Source: Chania multitudinisentens RB-25
GTDB taxonomy: Bacteria > Pseudomonadota > Gammaproteobacteria > Enterobacterales > Enterobacteriaceae
Direction of reading: 5' to 3'
Assembly (NCBI RefSeq): GCF_000520015.2
Contig: NZ_CP007044.2
Span: 930,001-994,000, forward strand
Length of the DNA: 64,000 nt
A program made the translations under genes and the position numbers. The notes beneath the pieces were generated by a model, which saw only the letters and a list, made by a program, of their open reading frames with translations, did no database searches and was not told the DNA's origin. Positions 7,086-15,789 of the stretch are shown here, piece after piece (position 1 is the stretch's first letter; each line of letters begins with the position of its first letter).

Positions 7086-9746
7086 ATGTCTAAATCCTTA
7101 CAATGTAATCTTCAACGCCATCTCTCTCCATTGGCTATTGCTATTTTATCGACTTTTTTGGTAAACAATGCCCATGCCGATAAAAACAACAATACCAATT
7201 TACCGCAAGAAGTTGCGCAGAACTTGGAGTTTGATGCTTCCTTCCTGAATGTTGATAACACTCAATCAGTTGACCTTAGCCGCTTTGCTAATGGTTCTTC
7301 AGGGTTGCCTGGAATATACAGAACAGCTTTATATATTAATAACCAATTGGTTAATAATACTGATATTGAATTTAAGATGCGCGCAGATAAATCCGTTTAT
7401 CCCTGTCTAACCAGTGACATGATTAAAAGCATTGCATTCAATTACGACAAGCTACCCGCAGATTTTTTAAGCCAGCAGAATAAAGATAACTTATGCCTGG
7501 ATCTGCAACACGCATTACCTGAAGCACAGGTTAATTACGACAGTAACGAGCAGCGTTTAGATATTGTTATCCCTCAGATTTATATGCTGAACACCGCCCG
7601 TGGTACCGTAAGCCCGGAACTTTGGGATAGCGGCGTATCCGCAGCGTTACTAGGATATAACGTCAATGGTTATACCAACGAATCACGGGGTACCCGCTAT
7701 AATTCTCTGTATGCCGGGGTGAATGCCGGGTTGAACGTTGGGGCTTGGTACCTGCGCCATAATGGTGCCTATAGCTACACGGATAACGGACCGAATCAGT
7801 ACAGCAATATCAACACTTACCTGCAACGTGACATCCCCGCACTGAAAGCAAGTGCCTTAATAGGGCAGTCTAATACCTCGGGGCAATTGTTTGATACGCT
7901 ACCGTTTAGTGGTATTCAGTTGGCCAGTGATGAGCGGATGTTACCGGAATCCCAACGTGGTTATGCCCCGGATATTCGTGGTATTGCTCGTACCAATGCC
8001 CGTGTCACCGTTCGTCAGAATGGTCAGGTGTTGTATGAAACCACGGTTACACCGGGGGAATTCCTGATCAACGATCTGTACCCAACCGGTTATGGCGGCG
8101 ATCTGGACGTTACCGTGCGCGAATCTGACGGCACAGAGCAGATCTTCAGTGTACCTTATGCATCGGTAGCACAACTGCTACGCCCTGGTTCATCACGCTA
8201 CTCAATCATTGGTGGTGAATTGCGCAATGATAATCTGCGTGAAACACCGGCAATCTACCAGGCAACCTATCAGCGTGGATTGACCAACACCATTACCGGT
8301 TATGGCGGTTTACAAGCCAACCAGAATTATCAGGCTCTACAGCTGGGTGCCGCAGTTGGTACGCCGATCGGTGCTTTGGCGTTTGATGTCACCCAGGCGA
8401 ATACACACTTGGGGAGCAGCACCGACGAGAATGGCCAGCAGCATCCAGGCAGCCGCCTCAGTGGGCAAAGCTATCAAGTAAGCTACAGTAAACTTATTAA
8501 CGAAACCAAAAGTAACCTGTCATTAGCGGCGTATCGTTTTTCTACCGATGGTTACATGGATTTTATGACCGGAATGCGAGCCCGTGACGCAGTAGCGCAA
8601 GGGAGTTCACCGGATACCATTGCGCGTGCCAAGAACCGTTTTACGGTCACGGCTGGGCAAGGGTTGCCTGATAATTGGGGGCAAATGTATATCAGCGGTT
8701 CGTTGCAAAATTACTGGAATAAGGAAGGCAGCGAAAAGCAATTCCAGATGGGATATAACAATCGTTATAAGAACCTGTCTTACGGTCTCAGTATGAATCG
8801 CAGTTTTTCTAGCCTGGACACAGCACAAACTAACTATCTGTTAAGTTTCAGCTTGCCGCTAAGAAATAATGAAGAAATGCACACACCACAATTACGCATG
8901 GATTTATCACATGACAGCAGCGGTCGTACTGGTCAGCAGGCTTCGATATCGGGTACCTCTGGGGCAGAGAATCAGTTCAGCTATGGAGTAACAGCGATGA
9001 ACGCCAACCAGGGTATGGGTTCCAGCGGCGTTATCAACGGTAACTACCGTAGCTCAGCAGCGGCGCTGAGCAGTAGTTACAGCACCGGCAAGGGGTATCA
9101 GAGTGCTTCGGCGGGTATTAACGGTACGATCATTGGGCATAAGGGGGGAGTCACCTTTACACCGTACTCCTCAGATACTTTTGCGCTGGTGGAGGCCAAA
9201 GGAGCTGAAGGGGCGAAAGTTTCCTCATACCCAGGCGTAAGCATTGATTCACACGGTTATGCAGTAGTGCCTTATCTGAAGCCATACCAGATGAATGAAA
9301 TTAACATTGATCCGAAAGGCACGGCGGCCAATGTAGAGCTGGATAACACCAGCCAGAAAGTAGCCCCATATTCTGGAGCCGTGGTAAAGGTGAAATACAA
9401 TACCAAACACGGTACCCCTATTTTGGTAAATACTACTTATCAAGGGGAACCGGTGCCGTTCGGTTCCGATGTTTTTGACAGCAAAGGCAACAGCGTAGGA
9501 ACGGTCGGCCAAGGCGGGCAACTTTATGCACGTGTGGCGGAAGATGCAGGCCGACTGAATGTAAAATGGGGTGAAGGGAGCGAGACGCAATGCACCGTCA
9601 GCTACCGATTAATTCCACAGGCCAAAGCACAAAAGCAGAACCAATTGCAGCAATTCAACTCCACTTGTGCGCCAACGGTTTCCTCTGCACAGGCAGAAAC
9701 GAAATTGGCCCAAAGAAGCGCGGCAACAGCCATCAACAATAGTTGA
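7086..9746 (+). CDS. Outer-membrane fimbrial usher (PapC/FimD family)
   Basis: Outer-membrane assembly and secretion pore for fimbrial subunits, 886 residues, close to FimD. The signal peptide ends NNAHA/DKNNN. The order is the expected one: an N-terminal chaperone-binding domain (FDASFLNVDN, DLSRFANGS, PGIYRTALYIN), a 24-strand barrel with plug domain, and C-terminal domains with a terminal cysteine pair (CTVSYRL and NSTCAP). A typical usher stretch GYAPDIRGIARTNARVTVRQ is visible near residues 294-313. No frameshift or truncation. The tip protein gene starts 25 bases downstream. Confidence 0.95.
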   Translation: MSKSLQCNLQRHLSPLAIAILSTFLVNNAHADKNNNTNLPQEVAQNLEFDASFLNVDNTQSVDLSRFANGSSGLPGIYRTALYINNQLVNNTDIEFKMRADKSVYPCLTSDMIKSIAFNYDKLPADFLSQQNKDNLCLDLQHALPEAQVNYDSNEQRLDIVIPQIYMLNTARGTVSPELWDSGVSAALLGYNVNGYTNESRGTRYNSLYAGVNAGLNVGAWYLRHNGAYSYTDNGPNQYSNINTYLQRDIPALKASALIGQSNTSGQLFDTLPFSGIQLASDERMLPESQRGYAPDIRGIARTNARVTVRQNGQVLYETTVTPGEFLINDLYPTGYGGDLDVTVRESDGTEQIFSVPYASVAQLLRPGSSRYSIIGGELRNDNLRETPAIYQATYQRGLTNTITGYGGLQANQNYQALQLGAAVGTPIGALAFDVTQANTHLGSSTDENGQQHPGSRLSGQSYQVSYSKLINETKSNLSLAAYRFSTDGYMDFMTGMRARDAVAQGSSPDTIARAKNRFTVTAGQGLPDNWGQMYISGSLQNYWNKEGSEKQFQMGYNNRYKNLSYGLSMNRSFSSLDTAQTNYLLSFSLPLRNNEEMHTPQLRMDLSHDSSGRTGQQASISGTSGAENQFSYGVTAMNANQGMGSSGVINGNYRSSAAALSSSYSTGKGYQSASAGINGTIIGHKGGVTFTPYSSDTFALVEAKGAEGAKVSSYPGVSIDSHGYAVVPYLKPYQMNEINIDPKGTAANVELDNTSQKVAPYSGAVVKVKYNTKHGTPILVNTTYQGEPVPFGSDVFDSKGNSVGTVGQGGQLYARVAEDAGRLNVKWGEGSETQCTVSYRLIPQAKAQKQNQLQQFNSTCAPTVSSAQAETKLAQRSAATAINNS

Positions 9747-9771
9747 TGGCAATGAGTAGCAAGGAAATAAC

Positions 9772-10938
9772 GTGATAATGAAGCCATCTATAAATAAGCT
9801 TTTAAGGCTACTCAGTGGATTAGTATTGATCGCTTTCAGCCACAGTGGTTGGGCGGTGATGTCCTGTACATTTTCATCTGGTTCAAGTACAGCGTCCCTC
9901 ACTGTGCCATTAAGCCCACCAGTCATTTCAGCCGGTGTCGATGTTCCGATAGGTACCATCATCTATCAGGGAAGTTGGACTAATATGCCCACTGAAAATA
10001 TAACATGTTCAGCGGATAGCACTCCTGCTGTATTGAATTGGGCGGTGGGTATTATTCAAGCGCCTTATCCGCTCAGCGGCTTAAATACCGGCCCGTTTGC
10101 CGGGGCTGTGTATCAGACCAATATTCCTGGGATTGGGGTGGCCATATCGCGTTACAACAATCGTGCGGCAGCAACGCTCGGGGCGATGGGATACCGTGAT
10201 GAGGACATCGTCGTTGGTACAAGCGGAGGAGCCGTCACTTTCGGCGGTGCAACACGTTATGTTTCGTTGATAAAAATAGGCTCGCTCACACCAGGGAGCT
10301 ACTCTCTTTCAGCAGCAAGTCTGCCTACGGCGAGTGATCAGGCGGTGAATTCGCGCACCGGGGCGGCAGTTCAAGGGCTACCGATAGTATTAAATAGGGT
10401 CACGTTTCAAGGAAACCTGACCATCTCAACGCAAACCTGTACCACCCCAGATGTTAATGTCTCTATGGGATCGTATGATATTCATGACAGCTTGAAGGGG
10501 ATCAATTCAACCACACCTTGGATTGATGCTTCGATCTTGTTGAACAATTGCCCTACCTTCCATGGCTTTTATAATCAGACCAATACTTCGTTGATGATGG
10601 ATTTCAGTACCGGATCGGGCAATACCACCACATCTATCAATAACAGCATTGGTGTACGTTTAACGCCAACAGGTGACGTTATTGATGCCGCCAACGGGAT
10701 AATCGCTATCGATTCAGCACCTGATGCAGCATCAGGCGTAGGCATCCAGATCGGTTGGGGAGAGAACAGCCAAACGCCAGTCCCCTTTAACTTTGCGGCA
10801 GAAAAAACCGTCATATTACCCAAAGACGGTAGCCCAACGATACGCGTACCCTTAGCAGCAAGATATATTCAAACGGCGGCGAGGCCTACGCCAGGCAAAG
10901 CAAACGGTAAAACGGTATTTACCATTAACTATTATTGA
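9772..10938 (+). CDS. Fimbrial tip protein, probable two-domain adhesin
   Basis: Secreted 388-residue protein closing the fimbrial operon. The start is GTG 9772, five bases after AAGGAA; ATG 9778 is the alternative. A signal peptide runs to about GWA/VMSCTF. Residues up to about 215 form a non-pilin lectin-like region with cysteines at SCTF and ITCSAD. From about residue 218 a pilin domain begins (ISTQTCTTPDVNV) and ends with the beta-zipper-like KTVFTINYY. This is the architecture of a FimH-like tip adhesin: receptor-binding domain followed by pilin domain. The receptor cannot be predicted. No separate minor adaptor subunits are encoded, so the fimbria is a minimal four-gene type. Confidence 0.85.
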   Translation: MIMKPSINKLLRLLSGLVLIAFSHSGWAVMSCTFSSGSSTASLTVPLSPPVISAGVDVPIGTIIYQGSWTNMPTENITCSADSTPAVLNWAVGIIQAPYPLSGLNTGPFAGAVYQTNIPGIGVAISRYNNRAAATLGAMGYRDEDIVVGTSGGAVTFGGATRYVSLIKIGSLTPGSYSLSAASLPTASDQAVNSRTGAAVQGLPIVLNRVTFQGNLTISTQTCTTPDVNVSMGSYDIHDSLKGINSTTPWIDASILLNNCPTFHGFYNQTNTSLMMDFSTGSGNTTTSINNSIGVRLTPTGDVIDAANGIIAIDSAPDAASGVGIQIGWGENSQTPVPFNFAAEKTVILPKDGSPTIRVPLAARYIQTAARPTPGKANGKTVFTINYY

Positions 10939-10974
10939 TTGGCATCTGATGGGAATGTAGTCGTGCATAGAATT

Positions 10975-11000
10975 ATCGGTGGGGAGCAAGCCCCACCGAT
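10975..11000. terminator. Hairpin between fimbrial operon and phoU
   Basis: A perfect 10-bp inverted repeat (ATCGGTGGGG / CCCCACCGAT) with a 6-base loop lies between the convergent ends of the fimbrial operon and phoU. A T-rich stretch follows 11 bases later on the plus strand. It probably terminates both transcripts. Confidence 0.65.
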
Positions 11001-11008
11001 GGGTAAAG

Positions 11009-11740
11009 TTATTCTTTTTTCTCGTCTTTACCGTCAGCCAGCAACGTTTCCAGCGCATCACCGCCCAAATGACGAAAATCCTGACCTTTAACGAAGTAGA
11101 AGATAAATTCGCAGATATTTTGGCAGCGATCGCCAATACGCTCGATAGAGCGAGCACAAAACAGCGCGGTTAACACGCTTGGGATAGTGCGTGAATCTTC
11201 CATCATGTAGGTCATCAACTGACGCACGATGCCTTCATATTCCTGATCGACCTTTTTATCTTCGCGGTAGATGCGGATCGCTTCATCCAGATCCATACGC
11301 GCGAAAGCATCCAGCACATCGTGTAGCATCTGCACGGTATGGCGGCCAAGCGACTCCAAACTCACCAACAGTGGTTGATGCTGGTGGGAGAATTTCTCCA
11401 GCGCAGTGCGGCAGATTTTATCCGCCACGTCACCAATACGTTCCAGCTCAGAAATGGTTTTGATGATCGCCATCACCAAGCGCAAATCACTGGCCGTTGG
11501 CTGACGTTTGGCAATGATGCGAACGCAGGCTTCATCGATCGCCACTTCCATCATATTGACCTTGGCATCGCCTTCAACCACACGCTTGGCCAATTCACCA
11601 TCCTGATTGTGCATCGCAGTGATCGCATCAGTCAGTTGCTGTTCCACCAGCCCACCCATGGTCAACACCTGAGTGCGGATGTGCTCAAGTTCTGCGTTGA
11701 ACTGGCCGGAGATGTGTTTGTTTAAATTCAGGTTATCCAT
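11009..11740 (-). CDS. phoU: Phosphate signalling regulator PhoU
   Basis: Cytosolic protein that links the PstSCAB transporter to the PhoR sensor, keeping the Pho regulon off when phosphate is plentiful. The 243 residues form the duplicated three-helix fold of the family, with acidic metal-binding helix motifs (for example ELERIGDVADKI near residue 93 and SIERIGDRCQNICE near 193). The protein begins MDNLNLNKHISGQFN, as in enterobacterial PhoU. It is the last gene of the pst operon, 12 bases after pstB. Confidence 0.98.
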   Translation of the reverse strand: MDNLNLNKHISGQFNAELEHIRTQVLTMGGLVEQQLTDAITAMHNQDGELAKRVVEGDAKVNMMEVAIDEACVRIIAKRQPTASDLRLVMAIIKTISELERIGDVADKICRTALEKFSHQHQPLLVSLESLGRHTVQMLHDVLDAFARMDLDEAIRIYREDKKVDQEYEGIVRQLMTYMMEDSRTIPSVLTALFCARSIERIGDRCQNICEFIFYFVKGQDFRHLGGDALETLLADGKDEKKE

Positions 11741-11752
11741 GATGCATCCTCA

Positions 11753-12529
11753 TCAACCATAACGGCCAGTAATGTAATCTTCAGTCTGCTTTTTCTGTGG
11801 CGCAGTGAACAGAGTGTCAGTATCACTGAACTCTATCAATTCACCCAAATACATAAATGCGGTGGAGTCGGAACAGCGTGCCGCCTGCTGCATATTGTGG
11901 GTCACAATCACTACCGTGTAGTCAGACTTCAATTCACTGATCAGTTCTTCAATTTTTCCGGTCGAGATCGGGTCCAGTGCCGAACAGGGCTCATCCAGCA
12001 GCAGCACTTCCGGGCGAATAGCAATACCGCGCGCAATACACAAACGCTGCTGTTGGCCACCGGATAGGCTATAGCCGCTTTGATGCAGTTTGTCCTTGGT
12101 TTCGTTCCACAACGCCGCCTTGGTCAACGCCCACTGCACACGCTCGTCCATATCAGCACGAGATAGCTTCTCGAATAAACGCACGCCAAAAGCGATGTTG
12201 TCATAAATCGACATCGGAAACGGCGTCGGTTTCTGGAATACCATGCCGACTTTGGCACGCAACAAGGCAATGTCCTGGTTATCGGTCAGAATATTTTGCC
12301 CATCCAGCAAGATACCGCCTGCGGCGCGCTGTTCCGGGTAGAGCTGATACATCTTGTTGAAAGTACGCAGCAGTGTGGATTTACCGCAGCCGGACGGGCC
12401 GATAAACGCGGTCACTTTATTTTTGGCGATATCCAGCGTGATGTTTTTCAGCGCATGAAATTTGCCGTAGTAAAAGTTCAGATCGCGTACCTGAATTTTG
12501 CTGCTGGAAGTAGAGTCAACCATACTCAT
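11753..12529 (-). CDS. pstB: Phosphate ABC importer ATPase PstB
   Basis: Cytoplasmic ATPase that powers high-affinity phosphate uptake. In the 258 residues the Walker A motif GPSGCGKST is at 44-52, the signature LSGGQQQR at 155-162 and Walker B LLLDEP at 176-181; all catalytic motifs are intact. It acts with the PstA/PstC channel encoded immediately upstream and with PhoU encoded downstream. Expression follows the Pho-box promoter before pstS. Confidence 0.98.
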   Translation of the reverse strand: MSMVDSTSSSKIQVRDLNFYYGKFHALKNITLDIAKNKVTAFIGPSGCGKSTLLRTFNKMYQLYPEQRAAGGILLDGQNILTDNQDIALLRAKVGMVFQKPTPFPMSIYDNIAFGVRLFEKLSRADMDERVQWALTKAALWNETKDKLHQSGYSLSGGQQQRLCIARGIAIRPEVLLLDEPCSALDPISTGKIEELISELKSDYTVVIVTHNMQQAARCSDSTAFMYLGELIEFSDTDTLFTAPQKKQTEDYITGRYG

Positions 12530-12577
12530 CGAGACTTCTCTCTTTTCACCGCGCCAGCCAAGCTGGCGCTTAAATTT

Positions 12578-13468
12578 TTATGAATGTTTTTTCTTGGCGA
12601 AAATCACTCGCGCCAGGATATTCAGTAACAGTACGCACAGGGTGATCAACAACACCCCGGCCCAGGCCAGTTGTTGCCATTCGGCAAACGGGCTCATGGC
12701 AAATTTGAAAATGGTCACTGGCAGATTGGCGATCGGCTGCATCAGGTTGGTGCTCCAGAACTGGTTCGACAACGAGGTAAACAGCAGCGGGGCGGTTTCA
12801 CCGGCAATACGCGCAATCGCCAACAGCACACCCGTGATAATGCCGGAAACCGAAGCTTTCAGCGTAATGGCGGAAATCATGCGCCATTTCGGCGTACCCA
12901 AGGCATAGGCAGCCTCACGCAGCGTATCCGGCACCAGTTTGAGCATATTTTCGGTAGTACGAATCACAATCGGCACTTGTAGCAGCGCCAATGCAATAAT
13001 CCCTGCCCAACCAGAGAAGTGTTCCATTTTCGCCACCACCACGGTGTAAACGAACAGGCCCACCACGATTGATGGCGCAGATAGCAAAATGTCGTTGATA
13101 AAGCGGATCACTTCCGCCAGCCAGGATTTACGGCCATATTCTGCCAGGTAGATCCCCGCCATAATGCCCAGCGGCGTACCGAAAATAGTGGCCCACAGGA
13201 TCAGCAGGCCGCTGCCTGCGATAGCGTTAGCCAAACCACCGCCTGCGGTGTTCGGCGGCGGAGTCATTTCAGTGAACAGCGCCAACGACATGCCATCGAT
13301 GCCTTTGGTAATGGTAGAAAATAGTATCCACACCAGCCAGAACAAGCCAAATACCATGGTCGCCATTGACAGGAATAACGCAATGCGGTTTTTCTGGCGG
13401 CGCCAGGCCTGCATTTTGCGGCGGCTTTCGGCCAGCGCGACGGGGTTTTGCATATCCATCGTTGCCAC
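12578..13468 (-). CDS. pstA: Phosphate ABC importer permease PstA
   Basis: Inner-membrane channel subunit for phosphate, 296 residues with six hydrophobic segments. I start it at GTG 13468 (protein (M)ATMDMQNPVALAESRR), which matches the E. coli protein in length and N-terminus and follows a GAGGGG ribosome binding site; the frame is open to an ATG at 13483, which would overlap pstC. The conserved loop ALGTPKWRMI docks PstB. The start lies one base beyond the pstC stop, so the two are translationally coupled. Confidence 0.96.
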   Translation of the reverse strand: MATMDMQNPVALAESRRKMQAWRRQKNRIALFLSMATMVFGLFWLVWILFSTITKGIDGMSLALFTEMTPPPNTAGGGLANAIAGSGLLILWATIFGTPLGIMAGIYLAEYGRKSWLAEVIRFINDILLSAPSIVVGLFVYTVVVAKMEHFSGWAGIIALALLQVPIVIRTTENMLKLVPDTLREAAYALGTPKWRMISAITLKASVSGIITGVLLAIARIAGETAPLLFTSLSNQFWSTNLMQPIANLPVTIFKFAMSPFAEWQQLAWAGVLLITLCVLLLNILARVIFAKKKHS

Positions 13469-13469
13469 G

Positions 13470-14426
13470 TTAGCGCCCCTCATTCTTAGCCAAACGCATG
13501 ATCATAAACTTCGACAGCGCCAGGACGATAAAGGTGATAACAAACAGGATCAACCCCAGCTGCATCAGCGCAGAAGTATGCAGACCGGATTCCGCTTCCG
13601 CGAATTCGTTGGCCAGCGCCGAGGTAATACTGTTGCCCGGCATAAACAGCGAGAAGCTGTCGAGCTGGTAGGTGTTACCGATGATAAAGGTCACCGCCAT
13701 GGTTTCCCCCAACGCACGCCCCAGGCCGAGCATCACGCCGCCAATCACGCCATTTTTGGTGAACGGCAGCACGATGCGCCAGATCACTTCCCAGGTGGTG
13801 CAGCCAATGCCGTAGGCCGACTCTTTCATCATCACCGGGGTTTGTTCAAACACATCGCGCATTACCGCCGCAATGTAAGGAATAATCATAATCGCCAGGA
13901 TCACCCCAGCGGCCAGAATCCCGATACCAAACGCCGGGCCGGAAAACAGTTCGCCAACAATCGGGATACCAGAAAGCACATTACCCACAGGGGTTTGGAA
14001 ATATTGGGCAAACAGGGGGGCAAACACAAACAAACCCCACATGCCGTAAACAATGCTGGGAATTGCCGCCAGCAATTCAATCGCCACTCCCAGCGGGCGT
14101 TTCAACCAGTTTGGTGCCAGTTCAGTCAGAAACAGGGCAATACCAAAACTGACCGGGATCGCGATAATCAAGGCGATTAACGACGTGACTACTGTGCCGT
14201 AAATTGGCACCAACGCACCAAATTGCTCAGCAGGTGCATCCCACTCTTTGGTCCACAGGAAAGCAAAGCCAAATTTCTGCATGCTTGGCCAGGAGGCAAT
14301 AATCAGCGAAACGATAATGCCGCCCAGTAACAATAAGGTAATCAGCGCCGCCAGTCTGACCAGCGCGCTGAAGAGGATGTCACCATTTTTACCTGGTGCT
14401 TTAATGGTCGGCTTAGATCCAGCCAT
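13470..14426 (-). CDS. pstC: Phosphate ABC importer permease PstC
   Basis: Inner-membrane partner of PstA, 318 residues, six hydrophobic segments beginning with ALVRLAALITLLLLGGIIVS. The cytoplasmic coupling loop YGIGCTTWEVIWRIVLP is present near residues 205-221. It is separated from pstS by about 130 bases containing a strong hairpin, which fits the need for far more binding protein than permease. Confidence 0.98.
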   Translation of the reverse strand: MAGSKPTIKAPGKNGDILFSALVRLAALITLLLLGGIIVSLIIASWPSMQKFGFAFLWTKEWDAPAEQFGALVPIYGTVVTSLIALIIAIPVSFGIALFLTELAPNWLKRPLGVAIELLAAIPSIVYGMWGLFVFAPLFAQYFQTPVGNVLSGIPIVGELFSGPAFGIGILAAGVILAIMIIPYIAAVMRDVFEQTPVMMKESAYGIGCTTWEVIWRIVLPFTKNGVIGGVMLGLGRALGETMAVTFIIGNTYQLDSFSLFMPGNSITSALANEFAEAESGLHTSALMQLGLILFVITFIVLALSKFMIMRLAKNEGR

Positions 14427-14489
14427 AGATTACTCTTCTGTATAAAGCTTGGAGGGCCCAGTACACAGAGCCCTTACACATCAGGCTGA

Positions 14490-14509
14490 GGTGCGGTAGA
14501 TTCCGCACC
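14490..14509 (-). repeat. Intercistronic hairpin pstS-pstC
   Basis: A perfect 7-bp stem GGTGCGG / CCGCACC with a 6-base loop lies in the pstS-pstC spacer. It has no U-tract. It likely blocks 3' exonucleases and sets pstS transcript level above that of the downstream genes. Confidence 0.6.
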
Positions 14510-14518
14510 CCTGCATAC

Positions 14519-15559
14519 CTAGAACAAGGCGTTACCGGCACTGTCTTTAATGTTGGTTCTCCAGGCAGCCCGGATTTGCTCAACCACTTCATGTGGCAAT
14601 GTGGCGTAATCCAGCTCGCTGGCTTGCTTACCACCGGTTTTGTAAGCCCAATCAAAGAACTTCAGCACTTCTGCACCTTGCTCAGGCTTCTTCTGCTCTT
14701 TGTGCATCAGAATAAAAGTGGTGGAAGTGATCGGCCAGACGTTGTCGCCTTTCTGGTTGGTCAGGTCCTGAGCAAAGGTTTTGCTCCAATCCACACCTTT
14801 AGCCGCAGCGCTAAAACTTTCTTCCGTTGGGCTGACCGGTTGGCCGTCCGCTGAGATCAGTTTAGTGTAAGCCAGGTTGTTTTGCTTGGCGTAAGCGTAT
14901 TCAACATAACCGATAGAACCGGGCAGGCGTTGCACAAACGCGGCAATGCCGTCATTCCCTTTGCCACCCAGGCCGGTTGGCCAGTTCACCGTTGAACCCG
15001 CGCCGATTTTCTCTTTCCACTGCGCGTTGGCTTTAGACAAATAGCTGGTGAAAACGAAAGACGTGCCGGAGCCGTCAGCGCGGCGCACCACGGCAATGTT
15101 CTGATCCGGCAGTTTTACACCAGGATTCAGCTTAACGATTGCCGGGTCGTTCCATTTCTTGACGTTACCCAAGTAGATATCACCCAGGGTTTGACCATCC
15201 AGGGTCAGTTCGCCGGATTTGATGCCTGGAATATTCACAGCCAGTACCACACCACCAATCACGGTAGGGAACTGGAATAGACCATCGGCCGCCAGTTTTT
15301 CATCAGACAACGGTGCATCGGAAGCACCAAAGTCAACGGTATTGGCAATGATTTGTTTCACGCCGCCAGAGGAACCAATCCCCTGATAGTTAACTTTGTT
15401 ACCGGTTTCTTTCTGATAAGAATCTGCCCACTTGGCGTAAACCGGAGCGGGGAATGTCGCACCTGCACCAGTCAGACTAGCAGCAGCGAACGCAGACACA
15501 GAGGCCAGGGAGAAAGTCGCTGCCACAATACTGGCGACGGCGGTACGCATCAGTTTCAT
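14519..15559 (-). CDS. pstS: Periplasmic phosphate-binding protein PstS
   Basis: High-affinity phosphate receptor of the PstSCAB importer, 346 residues. I start it at ATG 15559 (MKLMRTAVAS), eight codons inside the longest frame, because AGGAGGG stands just before it and the signal peptide then ends SAFA/AASLTGAG. Phosphate-contacting segments are visible: GAGATFPAPVY at the mature N-terminus, IGSSGGVKQI, DFGASDAPL and RADGSGTSFVF. First gene of the operon; two Pho boxes lie upstream. Confidence 0.98.
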   Translation of the reverse strand: MKLMRTAVASIVAATFSLASVSAFAAASLTGAGATFPAPVYAKWADSYQKETGNKVNYQGIGSSGGVKQIIANTVDFGASDAPLSDEKLAADGLFQFPTVIGGVVLAVNIPGIKSGELTLDGQTLGDIYLGNVKKWNDPAIVKLNPGVKLPDQNIAVVRRADGSGTSFVFTSYLSKANAQWKEKIGAGSTVNWPTGLGGKGNDGIAAFVQRLPGSIGYVEYAYAKQNNLAYTKLISADGQPVSPTEESFSAAAKGVDWSKTFAQDLTNQKGDNVWPITSTTFILMHKEQKKPEQGAEVLKFFDWAYKTGGKQASELDYATLPHEVVEQIRAAWRTNIKDSAGNALF

Positions 15560-15637
15560 AATCCCTCCTAATGGGATATTCAAAAATCAACTTTGAGTTG
15601 TTTTCATCAGAGTAAGTATTGTTGCAGGAGGGAAAAT

Positions 15638-15688
15638 AGGACAGTTTAGTGACAGAAAAATGTATGAAATATTACAGTTATATTACAG
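15638..15688 (-). promoter_or_regulatory. Two PhoB-binding Pho boxes upstream of pstS
   Basis: Read on the minus strand, CTGTAATATAACTGTAAT (15688-15671) and CTGTCACTAAACTGTCCT (15655-15638) each match the 18-base Pho box made of two CTGTCAT-like heptamers with a 4-base AT spacer. They lie 80-130 bases before the pstS start, where they replace a -35 element, as in the E. coli pstS promoter. Their centres are 33 bases apart, about three helical turns. Confidence 0.9.
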
Positions 15689-15789
15689 TCACCCCGTTTC
15701 GTTTAAACATTGTTTAAAATCAATAAAATAAAAATTATTTTTCATATGCCAAGGGGATTCTGCCATGGGGTCACCGTCAGCAATCCCAC

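Noticed and set aside
13164..14180. 338-residue open frame on the plus strand opposite pstA and pstC
   Set aside because: It is antisense to two clearly functional permease genes, is rich in His, Gln, Asn and Arg as expected of a shadow frame, and has no family-like motif.
15700..15789. Terminator between the outer-membrane barrel gene and pstS
   Set aside because: The only partial repeat (CCAAGG / CCATGG) is short and imperfect with no T-run, so read-through towards pstS remains possible and no terminator is called.
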